Positions 16,909-26,201 of a stretch of 64,000 nucleotides of DNA are shown here, one piece after another. Position numbers and translations under genes: made by a program. Position 1 is the stretch's first letter. The number at the start of each line of letters is the position of its first letter. Location of the stretch: contig NZ_AP024202.1 in NCBI RefSeq assembly GCF_021654855.1, positions 558,001 to 622,000 of the forward strand, read 5' to 3'. Origin of the DNA: Thiomicrorhabdus immobilis (lineage in GTDB: Bacteria > Pseudomonadota > Gammaproteobacteria > Thiomicrospirales > Thiomicrospiraceae). Under the pieces are notes generated by a model. It did no database searches, was not told the DNA's origin, and was given only the letters and a program-made list of their open reading frames with translations.

Positions 16909-17775
16909 ATGTCTTTATTTTCAAGTAGTTACAATCTGATTGGTAGGTCATTACGTTTGTTTTTGATCATTAACGTCATGCTGATTGCATCTGTGCAAGC
17001 GAGTCAGGTTGAAGAAAAAAACCTAGTAAAGCAAGCGGAAGTTTTTCAACAAGGGCTTGATGCCGCTCAAAAGGGCAATTTAGAGCAAGCATTGACTTTA
17101 TGGAATAACTTGAATAAGTCTGGTGATCTAATTCCGGAATTAAAGCGTGCCATTGAAAATAATATTGCGGTTATCTTAATTAAACAAAAGCGTTATGAAG
17201 AAGCTAAAAAACGTCTAGATTCTGCCTTACAGGCTGATGTCCAGGTAGCGACTACGTTAGAAAACCTCAATCAAATTTACGCTTATGATGCTCAGCAAGC
17301 CTATCAACGTGTTTTCAAAGAAACGCCTGTGATTTTACCCAAAGCGCAGTGGCTTTATTTTGATGTTAAACAAGCTAATTTACCTAGCGATAACGTGATT
17401 ACCGACGCCCAAAATGCGGATGCCGTTCGTCTGGTTAAAAATAGGTTGGAGCAGTGGCGCCAGGCCTGGTCTGAACAAAATGTTGAAACTTACCTCGGTT
17501 TTTACGACGATAAGGCGTTTATACCCAAAGATGGCATGTCATTTAACACTTGGAAGAACAGCCGTTACCGTAGTTTGCAAAACCCTAAATTTATTAAAGT
17601 GTTTTTGGATAAAATCCAGATGACACCGATTTCGCCGACAATGATGCGGAGCCGGTTTTTGCAGCGTTATCATTCAGACCGCTTCAAAGATGATGTTTAC
17701 AAAGTATTGTTGTGGCAAAAGCATGATGGGGCATGGAAGATTGTCCAAGAGGTCGTGATGTATGAAGGCCACTAA
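16909..17775 (+). CDS. Exported TPR protein with C-terminal NTF2-like (Cds6-type) domain
   Basis: About 288 residues from ATG 16909; the frame is open back to 16834 and the true start is uncertain. A signal peptide is visible (LRLFLIINVMLIASVQAS). Next is a tetratricopeptide-like region (about residues 40-130; AEVFQQGLDAAQKGNLEQAL then a second helical pair), and a C-terminal domain from about 190 (VKNRLEQWRQAWSEQNVETY) that resembles the NTF2-like domain attached to some L,D-transpeptidases. The following gene, 38 bases on, is an L,D-transpeptidase with a similar end, so both probably act in the periplasm on peptidoglycan. Direct function unknown. Confidence 0.6.
   Translation: MSLFSSSYNLIGRSLRLFLIINVMLIASVQASQVEEKNLVKQAEVFQQGLDAAQKGNLEQALTLWNNLNKSGDLIPELKRAIENNIAVILIKQKRYEEAKKRLDSALQADVQVATTLENLNQIYAYDAQQAYQRVFKETPVILPKAQWLYFDVKQANLPSDNVITDAQNADAVRLVKNRLEQWRQAWSEQNVETYLGFYDDKAFIPKDGMSFNTWKNSRYRSLQNPKFIKVFLDKIQMTPISPTMMRSRFLQRYHSDRFKDDVYKVLLWQKHDGAWKIVQEVVMYEGH
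17460..17469. repeat. CCAGGCCTGG palindrome, in the TPR protein gene
   Basis: Exact core, context GCCAGGCCTGGT (11 of 12). Codons read R-Q-A-W. Confidence 0.9.
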
Positions 17776-17812
17776 TCATATGTATTCGGTTCCATTCAAC
17801 AGGGTCTTTAAT

Positions 17813-18886
17813 ATGCGTAACCTGTTTAAAACGTCTTTAATGGCATCTTTGATGACAACCAATCTACTAGCGTTATCGGTGCAGGCGGACGACGTCGTTA
17901 AGGTGGAGCAACAACTGTTGTCGAGTTTAAATGCCATTAACAGCTTGGAGTTGGATAAGGCGTTATCCAATATTTCGGATTTGCAGAAAAACTACCCTAA
18001 ATACAAGCTTGCCCAACTTTTAAAGGCCGATTTACTGGCCGCAAAATCCGGGCAAACAGCCTTGATGCAAAAGGTGCATCAAGCCAATCCTAAAACGGTT
18101 GATAGGCTACTTTCTGAAGCAGAGGTGCGTTGGCAGTTTTCCAAAGACAGTTTAGATAGCTCAACCGGGTTTGAAGATTTTGTTCTCAAAACGGCGAATC
18201 AAAAACATGTCATTTTAGTCTCGCTTGAAGAGAGTCGTTTATACCTGTTTGAACGTAATAAAACTGGTCAGATGCAGCGGGTTGCCGACTATTATGTGAC
18301 GATGGGCAAAAAAGGAAGTGGAAAACAAAAAGAGGGCGACCAGAGAACGCCTATCGGCGTTTATCACATGGTCGACTTGCTTCCTGGTTCAACTTTACCG
18401 GACTTATACGGGGTAGGCGCTTTGCCACTCAACTATCCCAATCTTTGGGATAAAGCACATGGTAAGACAGGGTCTGGTATTTGGTTGCATGGCGTACCAA
18501 GCGACACCTATACCAGAGCGCCAAGAGCAAGCCGAGGTTGTGTGGTTTTGAATAATGCAGCGATGCAGCGTTTATTGGCTGATTATCAATTGCCCTATTC
18601 AACACCGGTTGTCATTGTCGATAAAAAACACTCTGCTTTAGGGATTTCTGAAAGTAAAGAGCGTCTTTTAGCGGATGTTAGAGCCTGGTTGCAAGACAAT
18701 AATCATATCGTTGATTGGAATTCGGTCAGTGTTTATCGCTATCCAAATGAAAACAACCTGTTTTATGTCACCTTTCCAGGGAAAACAAGTAACAGCCTTA
18801 AACAGCAGTTCTGGCAAAGAGATCCAGACGGCGACTGGAAAGTCGTAGTTCAATCTGAAGACACTATTCAGGTTGCGGCTAAGTGA
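17813..18886 (+). CDS. L,D-transpeptidase (YkuD family), exported
   Basis: About 357 residues. The signal peptide (SLMASLMTTNLLALSVQA) ends before ADD. A helical region follows, then the YkuD catalytic domain (about 135-280) with KKGSGKQKEGDQRTPIGVYH and the active-site run IWLHGVPS ... RASRGCVVLNN, where His and Cys are the conserved pair. The C-terminal part (YRYPNENNLFYVTF ... DGDWKVV) resembles an NTF2-like accessory domain. Such enzymes make 3-3 cross-links or attach proteins to peptidoglycan. ATG 17813 is chosen because it directly precedes the signal peptide; it lies 38 bases after the TPR gene. Confidence 0.85.
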   Translation: MRNLFKTSLMASLMTTNLLALSVQADDVVKVEQQLLSSLNAINSLELDKALSNISDLQKNYPKYKLAQLLKADLLAAKSGQTALMQKVHQANPKTVDRLLSEAEVRWQFSKDSLDSSTGFEDFVLKTANQKHVILVSLEESRLYLFERNKTGQMQRVADYYVTMGKKGSGKQKEGDQRTPIGVYHMVDLLPGSTLPDLYGVGALPLNYPNLWDKAHGKTGSGIWLHGVPSDTYTRAPRASRGCVVLNNAAMQRLLADYQLPYSTPVVIVDKKHSALGISESKERLLADVRAWLQDNNHIVDWNSVSVYRYPNENNLFYVTFPGKTSNSLKQQFWQRDPDGDWKVVVQSEDTIQVAAK

Positions 18887-18937
18887 GATTTTCATAAGAA
18901 TCAATCGTTAGAGAGTGACTGATGGCTAGGTCGGCTT

Positions 18938-18974
18938 AAAAGGCTTAATTTGTTAAACAAATTAAGCCTTTTTT
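18938..18974. terminator. Strong bidirectional intrinsic terminator
   Basis: Perfect 16-bp stem AAAAGGCTTAATTTGT / ACAAATTAAGCCTTTT with a 3-base loop, T-rich on the plus strand and, reading the other way, also ending in a T run. Separates the convergent L,D-transpeptidase and M14 peptidase genes. Confidence 0.93.
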
Positions 18975-19001
18975 ATTGGTCTTGTTGGTTTTGCTCACGG
19001 G

Positions 19002-19952
19002 TTATTCGTTTTTTAGGCTTATTAGCTGCCGGTTAAAACCTTTTGGAGGCTCCTGGATGTTTTGGCCTTTGATTTTGGTAATGGTCCATTGCTCAACGTC
19101 TTTCCACATGCCATATATCTCCTTTTGGCTTGGCATACTTCCGGCAGAACGCAACTCTAGGGTTAACACTGGAATGTTTAAATACTCGCCCGCATAACGA
19201 CCTAGTGATCCTGGATAGGTTCCTAAGGCCCTATGCTTTAGAGCACCGATTTTGTTGGGAACAGCATGGTCAGGCCCGTCATAATCTAATAGACCGTAAG
19301 GCGCATGGATAGAGATAATCGCATCGGGTTTGAACTCTTCGATGGTTTTTACCAGCCATTGGGTTTCAGGTTCTGAGTTAGAGCTGTCTCCTGGGTAACG
19401 ACGTGGATTTTCTTTGGTGTATTTTTTCCAGTACTTTAAAGCCAATTCGTCCCAGTCGGGAGAAGGAAAATTGCGGTTTAAATCGGTATTGTTGGCATTC
19501 ATGCGTGTTGCCGGATTTCGGTATAAGCCATCAGGATTGACCAACGGATAAAACAGCCAGTGTTGACGATTTTCATGTTGGTGCTTAAGCATATTCTGCA
19601 TCCATAAATAGGTGATGCTTATCGCCGAGTATTCATCTCCATGGATACCGCTAATAAATAAAATACGCCCTTCAGGGATGTTTTGATTCAACTGTGACGG
19701 TTTGAAGTGACGTTGGGTTAGTAAGCGCCCTTGAGCACTTTTGGCATCGCTCGCTTCCAAGCCCAAATCCAAGCAGCCTTGGTATTTAACGGTACGCAGT
19801 TTTTTTGACCACTCTTTACAATAGTTTTCAATGCTTGTTGAAACCGTTTCGGAGTTAATTGAATTATTTACGGGTTGATTAGAGGCCATGGCATTTAATG
19901 ACCAGGCCTGGTAAAAGGTTAATGCAATTAACCCTGTTGTTCTTAAAAACAT
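19002..19952 (-). CDS. Exported M14-family zinc carboxypeptidase (MpaA-like)
   Basis: 316 residues with a short signal-like N-terminus (GLIALTFYQAWSLNAMAS). Zinc ligands are visible in ISGIHGDEYSA (HxxE) and IISIHAPYG; NPDGLYRNPATR and NNTDLNRNFPS give the substrate arginine region, and VLTLELRSAGSMPS carries the catalytic glutamate. The pattern matches murein-peptide amidases such as MpaA; together with the neighbouring L,D-transpeptidase this suggests peptidoglycan-peptide trimming in the periplasm. The palindrome at 19901 lies within the signal peptide and is read as YQAWS. Confidence 0.82.
   Translation of the reverse strand: MFLRTTGLIALTFYQAWSLNAMASNQPVNNSINSETVSTSIENYCKEWSKKLRTVKYQGCLDLGLEASDAKSAQGRLLTQRHFKPSQLNQNIPEGRILFISGIHGDEYSAISITYLWMQNMLKHQHENRQHWLFYPLVNPDGLYRNPATRMNANNTDLNRNFPSPDWDELALKYWKKYTKENPRRYPGDSSNSEPETQWLVKTIEEFKPDAIISIHAPYGLLDYDGPDHAVPNKIGALKHRALGTYPGSLGRYAGEYLNIPVLTLELRSAGSMPSQKEIYGMWKDVEQWTITKIKGQNIQEPPKGFNRQLISLKNE
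19901..19912. repeat. ACCAGGCCTGGT palindrome, in the M14 peptidase signal peptide
   Basis: Exact 12-mer; minus-strand codons read Y-Q-A-W-S. Confidence 0.95.
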
Positions 19953-19972
19953 ATGCTTAACTTTATTGTTGT

Positions 19973-21127
19973 CTATTCTTGTTTCAAACTAAATGTGACG
20001 TTTTCATTTAAAAGCTCACCTTCGTCATCGGTTGGTTTCGGTAGTTTGCTATTTAATTTGATATTAAGGCGTAAATCATTCATTGAGTCAGCGCCTCTAA
20101 GTGCATCCTGGTAGGTAATGAGACCATTTTCATATAGCTCAAACAAAGCTTGGTCAAATGTTTGCATGCCTAAGGCACCAGAACTCTGCATGAGTTGTTT
20201 TATCTCACTGACCTTGCCTTTAAAAATCAACTCTGCGACACGTGGAGTATTGATTAGCACTTCTACTGCGGCAATTAATCCACCCCCTATTTTAGGAATC
20301 AGACGCTGAGAGACAATCGCTTTAAGGTTCAGAGATAAATCCATCAAAATGTGGTCGCGTTGGTTTGCAGGGAAGAAATTAACAATACGGTCAATGGTTT
20401 GGTTGGTGTTGTTTGCGTGTAGAGTAGACAAGCACAAGTGACCTGTTTCCGAGAACGCAATGGCATGCTCCATGGTCTCTTTACTACGGATTTCCCCAAT
20501 CAATATGACATTTGGTGCTTGTCGTAAGGTATTTTTCAAGGCATTTTCATAGCTATCGGTATCCACCCCAACTTCACGCTGAGTAATAATACTTTTCTTA
20601 TGGCTATGGACAAATTCGATAGGGTCTTCAATGGTAATGATGTGACCATCCATCGTACTGTTTCGTACATCAAGTAAGCTTGCCAAGGTGGTTGATTTAC
20701 CTGATCCCGTTCCACCAACAATCAGTATCAGTCCGAGTTTGTCCATAATGGATTCTTTAAGAATCGGAGGAAGGTTCAAACTTTCAAAATTGGGTATTTC
20801 AGTACGAACTGAACGGATAACCATGCCAGGGGTTCCACGTTGTACAAAGACGTTAACACGGTAACGGGCTATCCCCGCAATGTGATAGGCAAAGTTACAT
20901 TCCTGTGTGTTTTCAAAGATTTCCGTTTGATCTTCATTCATCAACTCAAAAGTCAACTTTCTCGACATCTCCGCCGTGAGTTTGTCTTCGGTTAATGAAA
21001 TCAGTTTGCCATCCTTTTTCATGGTGGCTGGTCGGCCTGCGGTGATGAAAAGGTCAGACCCCCCATTGTTAGAGAAATAGACTAAAAGTTTATCCAGTTC
21101 GGAAAGGCTTTCTGTGACAGACATCAT
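19973..21127 (-). CDS. pilU: Type IV pilus retraction ATPase paralogue PilU
   Basis: 384 residues of the PilT/PilU secretion ATPase family. An N-terminal PAS-like domain (GGSDLFITAGRPATMKKDGK) precedes a RecA-like core with Walker A VGGTGSGKST (about 135), the Asp box TIEDPIEFVH, Walker B APNVILIGEIR and the His box TGHLCLSTLHANN. The C-terminal extension beyond the PilT end (to LKQE) is typical of PilU. It follows pilT after 8 bases, so both are one transcript; AAAGGAAATC precedes the start. Confidence 0.93.
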   Translation of the reverse strand: MMSVTESLSELDKLLVYFSNNGGSDLFITAGRPATMKKDGKLISLTEDKLTAEMSRKLTFELMNEDQTEIFENTQECNFAYHIAGIARYRVNVFVQRGTPGMVIRSVRTEIPNFESLNLPPILKESIMDKLGLILIVGGTGSGKSTTLASLLDVRNSTMDGHIITIEDPIEFVHSHKKSIITQREVGVDTDSYENALKNTLRQAPNVILIGEIRSKETMEHAIAFSETGHLCLSTLHANNTNQTIDRIVNFFPANQRDHILMDLSLNLKAIVSQRLIPKIGGGLIAAVEVLINTPRVAELIFKGKVSEIKQLMQSSGALGMQTFDQALFELYENGLITYQDALRGADSMNDLRLNIKLNSKLPKPTDDEGELLNENVTFSLKQE

Positions 21128-21135
21128 GATTTCCT

Positions 21136-22173
21136 TTAAGCAAATGCTGCTTTATTTGCGGCTTTTGAACGCGCATCTTCTCGAGTTATCAGGTTTTTAG
21201 CGACTAGGTCTTGCAAGTTTTGGTCCATGGTTTGCATGCCCAATTTTTTTGAGGTTTGAATAACCGAATACATTTGTGGCACCTTGGCTTCACGTATTAA
21301 GTTACGGATGGCTGAATTGACCAGCATGATTTCATGTGCGGCTATTCGGCCCCCCGTGGTTTTCTTGAGCAGGGCTTGCGAAATAACCGCTCTTAAAGAT
21401 TCAGACAGCATCGAACGCACCATCTCTTTTTCTTCCGCAGGAAAAACATCGATTATACGGTCAATGGTTTTTGCAGCAGAACTGGTATGCAAAGTACCAA
21501 AAACCAAGTGCCCGGTTTCTGCAGCGGTCAGAGCGAGACGGATGGTTTCTAAATCACGCATCTCACCCACTAAAATAACGTCAGGGTCTTCACGTAATGC
21601 GGAACGTAAGGCATTGTTGAAACCTTTGGTATCTCTATGCACTTCACGTTGGTTTATCAGTGCTCGAATCGGCTGGTGTACAAATTCAATCGGATCTTCA
21701 ACCGTCAAGATGTGTGCGGGGTCTTTTTTATTGATGTAATCAATCATTGCGGCCAAGGTGGTTGATTTACCCGAACCGGTAGGCCCGGTAACCAATACCA
21801 AGCCTCTTGGAAAACTGGAAATGTCTTTGAATATCTCTGGCGCACCGAGTTCTTCAAGGGTAATGATATCGCTAGGAATAGTACGAAATACCGCTCCAAT
21901 TCCGCGATTGTGCATGAATACATTGGCACGGTAACGAGCGATTTTCGGCAGTTCAAAGGAAAAGTCGGCTTCAAGTTCCGATTCAAACCCTCGGCGCTGT
22001 TCATCATTCATCACATCGTAAATCATGTTTTGGAGTTGCTCAGCCTCCATATTAGGCGCTTCAACACGCTGAATATCGCCGTTTATACGGATAATCGGTG
22101 GTTGGCCTGTAGATAGATGTAAATCTGAGGCACCTTGTTGAACACTAAATTCAAGAAGCTGGGTAATATCCAT
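21136..22173 (-). CDS. pilT: Type IV pilus retraction ATPase PilT
   Basis: 345 residues. Hexameric ATPase that depolymerises pili, giving twitching and DNA uptake. N-terminal QGASDLHLSTGQPPIIRING, Walker A GPTGSGKST near residue 130, DPIEFVHQPIRALINQREV, Walker B DPDVILVGEMRDLET, His box TGHLVFGTLHTSSAAKTIDR and the AIRNLIREAK motif near the C-terminus that is needed for retraction. Spacing of 8 bases to pilU. Confidence 0.97.
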   Translation of the reverse strand: MDITQLLEFSVQQGASDLHLSTGQPPIIRINGDIQRVEAPNMEAEQLQNMIYDVMNDEQRRGFESELEADFSFELPKIARYRANVFMHNRGIGAVFRTIPSDIITLEELGAPEIFKDISSFPRGLVLVTGPTGSGKSTTLAAMIDYINKKDPAHILTVEDPIEFVHQPIRALINQREVHRDTKGFNNALRSALREDPDVILVGEMRDLETIRLALTAAETGHLVFGTLHTSSAAKTIDRIIDVFPAEEKEMVRSMLSESLRAVISQALLKKTTGGRIAAHEIMLVNSAIRNLIREAKVPQMYSVIQTSKKLGMQTMDQNLQDLVAKNLITREDARSKAANKAAFA

Positions 22174-22326
22174 AAAAGTAAGCCTTTATTGTTAGGTTAG
22201 CAACATCTTGACATTATAGAGAACCTTGTGGGTAATTAGAATAAAAACCTTAAATCCTTGTTGATACGTAATTTATCTGTTTTATTGTGTATAATCTTTG
22301 CAGTTTTAAAGATAAGGGGTTGTAAA

Positions 22327-22932
22327 TTGAAAGATCACCAGCTAGAAAATAATCAATACATTGATGATGAAATAGATTTATTTGAATTATGGGATGGACT
22401 CGTTCAAGAAAAAACTACTATTTTGGTTACGGTTTTTCTTTCCCTGTTGTCTTCATTGGTTTATGTTTTTGGGGTCGATGACATATATGAAGCATCGGTA
22501 AAGATGCAGGTACAACAGGTACAACAGGTACAACTAGGTGATGAAGCTAAGCCATATTTGTCTATTGAGCCTGCGAATAAAACGGCAGAAATTTTAAATG
22601 GAATTGCGCCTGCTAATTTAAGTGAGATTAAAAAAGTTGATGGGGTTTTATTGGTGACGAGTCGAGGAACTAATAAATCTAAAATAATTGACCAGGTCAA
22701 AAATACTGTAGCCTTAGTCGAACAAAGACATCAAAAAATATATGAAGCTTTAGTAAATAGTGGAGGGGTAAAAAGCATTTTACCTACAGAAATGGTAGGT
22801 TCTATTTCGGTAACGGATAAGCCAGTGAGTCCCAAACCTAAATTAATATTGGCTGTTGCTGGTGTTTTGGGCTTAATGTTGGGTGTATTTATTGCGTTGA
22901 TTCGTCGAGCGGTTAAAAATCGTAAACAGTAG
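22327..22932 (+). CDS. Short Wzz-like polysaccharide chain-length regulator
   Basis: 201 residues from TTG 22327, preceded by AAGGGG about 9 bases upstream. Topology is that of Wzz/PCP proteins: a cytosolic N-terminus with DEIDLFELWDGLVQEKTTI, a first membrane span (LVTVFLSLLSSLVYVFGV), a periplasmic part, then PVSPKPKLILAVAGVLGLML before the second span and a basic tail. The periplasmic part is only about 100 residues, whereas Wzz usually has over 200, so much of the coiled-coil helix is missing. A three-fold 9-bp direct repeat (22507-22533) encodes VQQVQQVQ. Stands alone, far from wzy. Confidence 0.7.
   Translation: MKDHQLENNQYIDDEIDLFELWDGLVQEKTTILVTVFLSLLSSLVYVFGVDDIYEASVKMQVQQVQQVQLGDEAKPYLSIEPANKTAEILNGIAPANLSEIKKVDGVLLVTSRGTNKSKIIDQVKNTVALVEQRHQKIYEALVNSGGVKSILPTEMVGSISVTDKPVSPKPKLILAVAGVLGLMLGVFIALIRRAVKNRKQ
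22507..22533 (+). repeat. Three tandem copies of CAGGTACAA
   Basis: Perfect 9-bp tandem repeat in the Wzz-like gene, coding for repeated Q-V-Q. A site for in-frame copy-number change. Confidence 0.9.
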
Positions 22933-22986
22933 GGTTTAACATGAGCTTAGATTGATATTTAAATTAGACTAAGAGTTGTGGTTTAC

Positions 22987-23014
22987 AAAAAAACGGCTGT
23001 ATAGCCGTTTTTTT
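22987..23014. terminator. Intrinsic terminator, bidirectional
   Basis: Stem AAAAAAACGGCT / AGCCGTTTTTTT with loop GTAT. Lies between the convergent Wzz-like gene and holC; T runs occur on both strands. Confidence 0.95.
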
Positions 23015-23038
23015 GTCTTTAGATTTTATGGGGGAGGG

Positions 23039-23479
23039 CTAGAATCCGATTTTATGAACGGTTGGTTCTATGCCTGCCTGTTTATAGGCTTTCCAGCGTT
23101 CACGTCCCATTTTTATCAGGTAATCGGATTGATCTAATACTTCGATGGTACGTTGATATTGGCTGTGAATTTCTGGAAATTCCGGGTGTAAGTTAATCAG
23201 TACATCGTTGCAAGTTTTGGTAATTTTCTCCCCGTAAAGTTGAATGGGCGCAGAAACATTCCATTCTAAACCATGATGAATAAAGCTTTGGGGTTTTGCG
23301 CCCCAAAGCGTTAAGTCATAACGTTTTGCATCTTGTTGGTTGGCAAAACGCACATCACACTGACGTTGTTGTTTCCAGATGGTGTTTAACAGCTTACTTA
23401 AAAATGCCTCTCTTTCAGCTGGTTCGGTGCTGTTCAAAACATAAAACAACACATCTGGATTTTGAATTGGCTCAGACAT
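23039..23479 (-). CDS. holC: DNA polymerase III chi subunit HolC
   Basis: 146 residues. Links the clamp loader to single-strand binding protein. Typical features: DVLFYVLNSTEPAEREAFLS, WKQQRQCDVRFANQQDAKR, LWGAKPQSFIHHGL and the C-terminal RERWKAYKQAGIE. Found 14 bases downstream of pepA, the usual pepA-holC order in Gammaproteobacteria. Confidence 0.92.
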   Translation of the reverse strand: MSEPIQNPDVLFYVLNSTEPAEREAFLSKLLNTIWKQQRQCDVRFANQQDAKRYDLTLWGAKPQSFIHHGLEWNVSAPIQLYGEKITKTCNDVLINLHPEFPEIHSQYQRTIEVLDQSDYLIKMGRERWKAYKQAGIEPTVHKIGF

Positions 23480-23493
23480 TGAAAGTATTAACC

Positions 23494-24984
23494 TTAGTTA
23501 GCTTGTTTTAACAGGTATTCAACTAAAGCAGGTACCGGACGCCCAGTTGCGCCTTTGTTGGCGCCGCTGACCCAAGCTGTGCCGGCGATATCCAAATGCG
23601 CCCAATCAACGTCTTTGGTATAACGGGCCAAAAACTGTGCGGCGGTAATCGAACCACCTGCGCGACCTCCAATATTCGCCATGTCGGCAAAGTTGGATTT
23701 CAATTGCTCATCCCACTCTTCACCCAATGGCATTTGCCAAAAACGGTCATAGGTGGCTTGTCCAGCCGCCAATAGTTCATTGACCAACTCTTGGTTGTTA
23801 CCCATTATCGCTGAAACATGATGGCCTAATGCAATGATACAAGCACCTGTCAGGGTCGCCATATCAATCACTTTGGCCGGTTTATACGTTTGTTGAGTGT
23901 AGGTTAGGGCATCACATAGAATCAAACGGCCTTCGGCATCGGTGTTTAAAATCTCAATGGTTTGGCCTGATAAGGAGGTGACTACATCGCCAGGTTTAAT
24001 CGCATTGCCAGAAGGCATGTTTTCGGTTGCAGGAATCACTCCCACTACATTGATATTGGGTTTTAATTCACCTAAAGCCTTGAACACACCCAATACGGTC
24101 GCCGCACCACCCATATCGTATTTCATCTCATCCATGGCTTCGCCCGGTTTGAGTGAAATCCCACCGGTATCGAATGTTACCCCTTTACCGACCAACGCAA
24201 TCGGAGCATCGCCTGCTTTACCGCCTTGGTAAGACAAGCAGATCATTTTTGGCGGGGTGATGCTGCCTTGAGCCACCGCCATAAACGAGCCCATGCCCAT
24301 TTCAATCATCTCTTCGCGGTCGAGAATGTTGACGTCATAACCGTAATCCTCACCTAATTGAATCGCGGTTTCTGCTAGGTAAGTAGGGGTACAGAAATTA
24401 CTCGGCATATTCGCCAAGTCTTGGGTCAACGCCATTCCCAATGCGGTTGCCTGGCCTTGTTTTGCCGCGATGGTTTGGTCGCCGCAAGGGAAAACCATGC
24501 TCTCCAGTTTGGGTTCTTTGACCGGGTGCTCGCCACGGCTTTCATGGCTATAGTCATAAAAACTTCTTTGGAATACCTGCGCAATCTGCATGGCTGACCA
24601 GGCCTGGGGGTTTTCAGCAATATTGTTCGGTGCAACAAACACCAATGCATTTACCGTATTAACCGAACCGCAATGGTCTAAGGCATCGGCAGTGGCTTTA
24701 AGTGAGGCCAAATAGCTTTTAGCGGTAAGCTTTTCCAATTCACCAATGCCTACCAATAATAGACGTTTGATTGAGAAATCTTTAGGTTTAATCAGTAGTA
24801 AGGTCTTGCCGACTTTTCCTGAGAAGTCTCCTGCATGAAAAAGTTCTTCTACAAAATTTTCTATTTCCGGCAAGTGTTGAATGTTTTCGATGCCTTGCGG
24901 TAATTTACCAGCTGACGTCACCGGTAAAATAAGCGTGTCGATATTGCTTAGCTGAGTATCAAAAGAAAAATGGATAGATTTCAT
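23494..24984 (-). CDS. pepA: Leucyl aminopeptidase PepA
   Basis: 496 residues, M17 family. Hydrolyses N-terminal amino acids with two metal ions; PepA can also bind DNA in site-specific recombination. Metal-site signatures: LVGKGVTFDTGGISLKPG, MKYDMGGAATVLG, and NTDAEGRLILCDALTY. C-terminal region ends PVPALVEYLLKQ. The palindrome at 24598 is read as PQAWS. Divergent from lptF, with 102 bases between starts. Confidence 0.96.
   Translation of the reverse strand: MKSIHFSFDTQLSNIDTLILPVTSAGKLPQGIENIQHLPEIENFVEELFHAGDFSGKVGKTLLLIKPKDFSIKRLLLVGIGELEKLTAKSYLASLKATADALDHCGSVNTVNALVFVAPNNIAENPQAWSAMQIAQVFQRSFYDYSHESRGEHPVKEPKLESMVFPCGDQTIAAKQGQATALGMALTQDLANMPSNFCTPTYLAETAIQLGEDYGYDVNILDREEMIEMGMGSFMAVAQGSITPPKMICLSYQGGKAGDAPIALVGKGVTFDTGGISLKPGEAMDEMKYDMGGAATVLGVFKALGELKPNINVVGVIPATENMPSGNAIKPGDVVTSLSGQTIEILNTDAEGRLILCDALTYTQQTYKPAKVIDMATLTGACIIALGHHVSAIMGNNQELVNELLAAGQATYDRFWQMPLGEEWDEQLKSNFADMANIGGRAGGSITAAQFLARYTKDVDWAHLDIAGTAWVSGANKGATGRPVPALVEYLLKQAN
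24598..24607. repeat. CCAGGCCTGG palindrome, in pepA
   Basis: Exact core, context ACCAGGCCTGGG (11 of 12). Minus-strand codons read P-Q-A-W-S. Confidence 0.9.
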
Positions 24985-25086
24985 GTACAGGTTGCCTTTT
25001 GTTTATGTCTCCAACAAGGGTTGGGTATAATGACTGAATCAGAGAACATGGAAAGTTTCTCAAAATATTTAATCATTTTAATATGA

Positions 25087-26199
25087 GTGAACCCGTTTTT
25101 GCGAATTCTCGACAAATATATTTTGAAAGAGCTCACCTTGACCTTTTTAGCGGTTTTGGTAGTTTTGCTACTCATCACTTTTGGCAGTGAGGCAACCAAG
25201 CTTTTGGCCGATGCCATGCAGGGCAAGATACCTGCATCGGTTGTGTTGCAGGTGTTGTTGCTTAAAATCCCTCCCGCATTAGAGATTATCTTGCCTTTGG
25301 TTGCGCTAATTGGCGTGATGTTGGCGGTTGGGCGTCTTTACCAAGACCAAGAGATGGTGGTGCTGAATAGTTGTGCGATTGGCCCTGCCTATTTTAAAAG
25401 GGTGGTGTTTCTATTTTTGATACCTGTGGCCTTGATTACAGCCTGGATTAGCTTGCAGGTCACGCCATGGAGTTATCAACAAGAACGTTTGCTGATCAGT
25501 CAGGCACAAACCATCTCGCCGATAGCCGGTCTGGTTCCGGGTAAGTTCAATTCTTTACCTAATAATCAAGGTGTGCTGTATACCAAATCGATTGCTGAGA
25601 GCGGCCAGATGGAATCGATCTGGTTGAAATTTGCCGATAAAGAGAACGACGTTATCTTGGTTGCGCCCGTTGGGCGTTTTGAATGGATTGAAAATCGCGT
25701 GGTTTTGGTTTTGGAGAATGGGTTCAGCTATCGTGGTCTACATGCGGCTAAGGATGTAACCGTACAAAAGTTTGCTCGTTTTGAAGGTTACTTACCAGAA
25801 CTTGCACAGGCTAAATTACGCGCCAAAGTCTTCGAAAAACCGACTATGGAGTTGTTTAAATCAACCGACTTGAATGAATTGGCGCTATTGCAATGGCGTT
25901 TGGTTACTCCGTTTGGCATTATTGTGCTTGGCTTGCTGGGGCTTAAAATGAGTCGCACCGGGCCTAGAGAAGGACGTTTTGCCAAACTGTTTATCGCTCT
26001 GGTGTTATACATCGTTTATAACCAGTTATTGGTGGTGGGGCGTGATGGAATCTCCAATGGTGGTTGGCCGGTTTGGCTAGGCCTCTGGCCTGTAACGGTT
26101 ATCTTTTTGTGGTTTGCAGTAACGGATATGAAAAAGTTACCAATCAATAAAGCGAAAGATTGGAAAAGCCGGTTGCCTTTTATCGGGGAGGCGAAATAG
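25087..26199 (+). CDS. lptF: LPS export permease LptF
   Basis: 370 residues. Inner-membrane half-permease of LptB2FG, which extracts lipopolysaccharide. Begins LRILDKYILKELTLTFLAV, with two spans in the N-terminal part (about 15-35, 55-80), a third near 100, a periplasmic jellyroll (about 130-270) and three C-terminal spans. Start GTG at 25087; an ATG at 25083 is out of frame. The lptG start follows the stop by two bases. Divergent from pepA, the common arrangement. Confidence 0.93.
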   Translation: MNPFLRILDKYILKELTLTFLAVLVVLLLITFGSEATKLLADAMQGKIPASVVLQVLLLKIPPALEIILPLVALIGVMLAVGRLYQDQEMVVLNSCAIGPAYFKRVVFLFLIPVALITAWISLQVTPWSYQQERLLISQAQTISPIAGLVPGKFNSLPNNQGVLYTKSIAESGQMESIWLKFADKENDVILVAPVGRFEWIENRVVLVLENGFSYRGLHAAKDVTVQKFARFEGYLPELAQAKLRAKVFEKPTMELFKSTDLNELALLQWRLVTPFGIIVLGLLGLKMSRTGPREGRFAKLFIALVLYIVYNQLLVVGRDGISNGGWPVWLGLWPVTVIFLWFAVTDMKKLPINKAKDWKSRLPFIGEAK

Positions 26200-26201
26200 C
26201 C

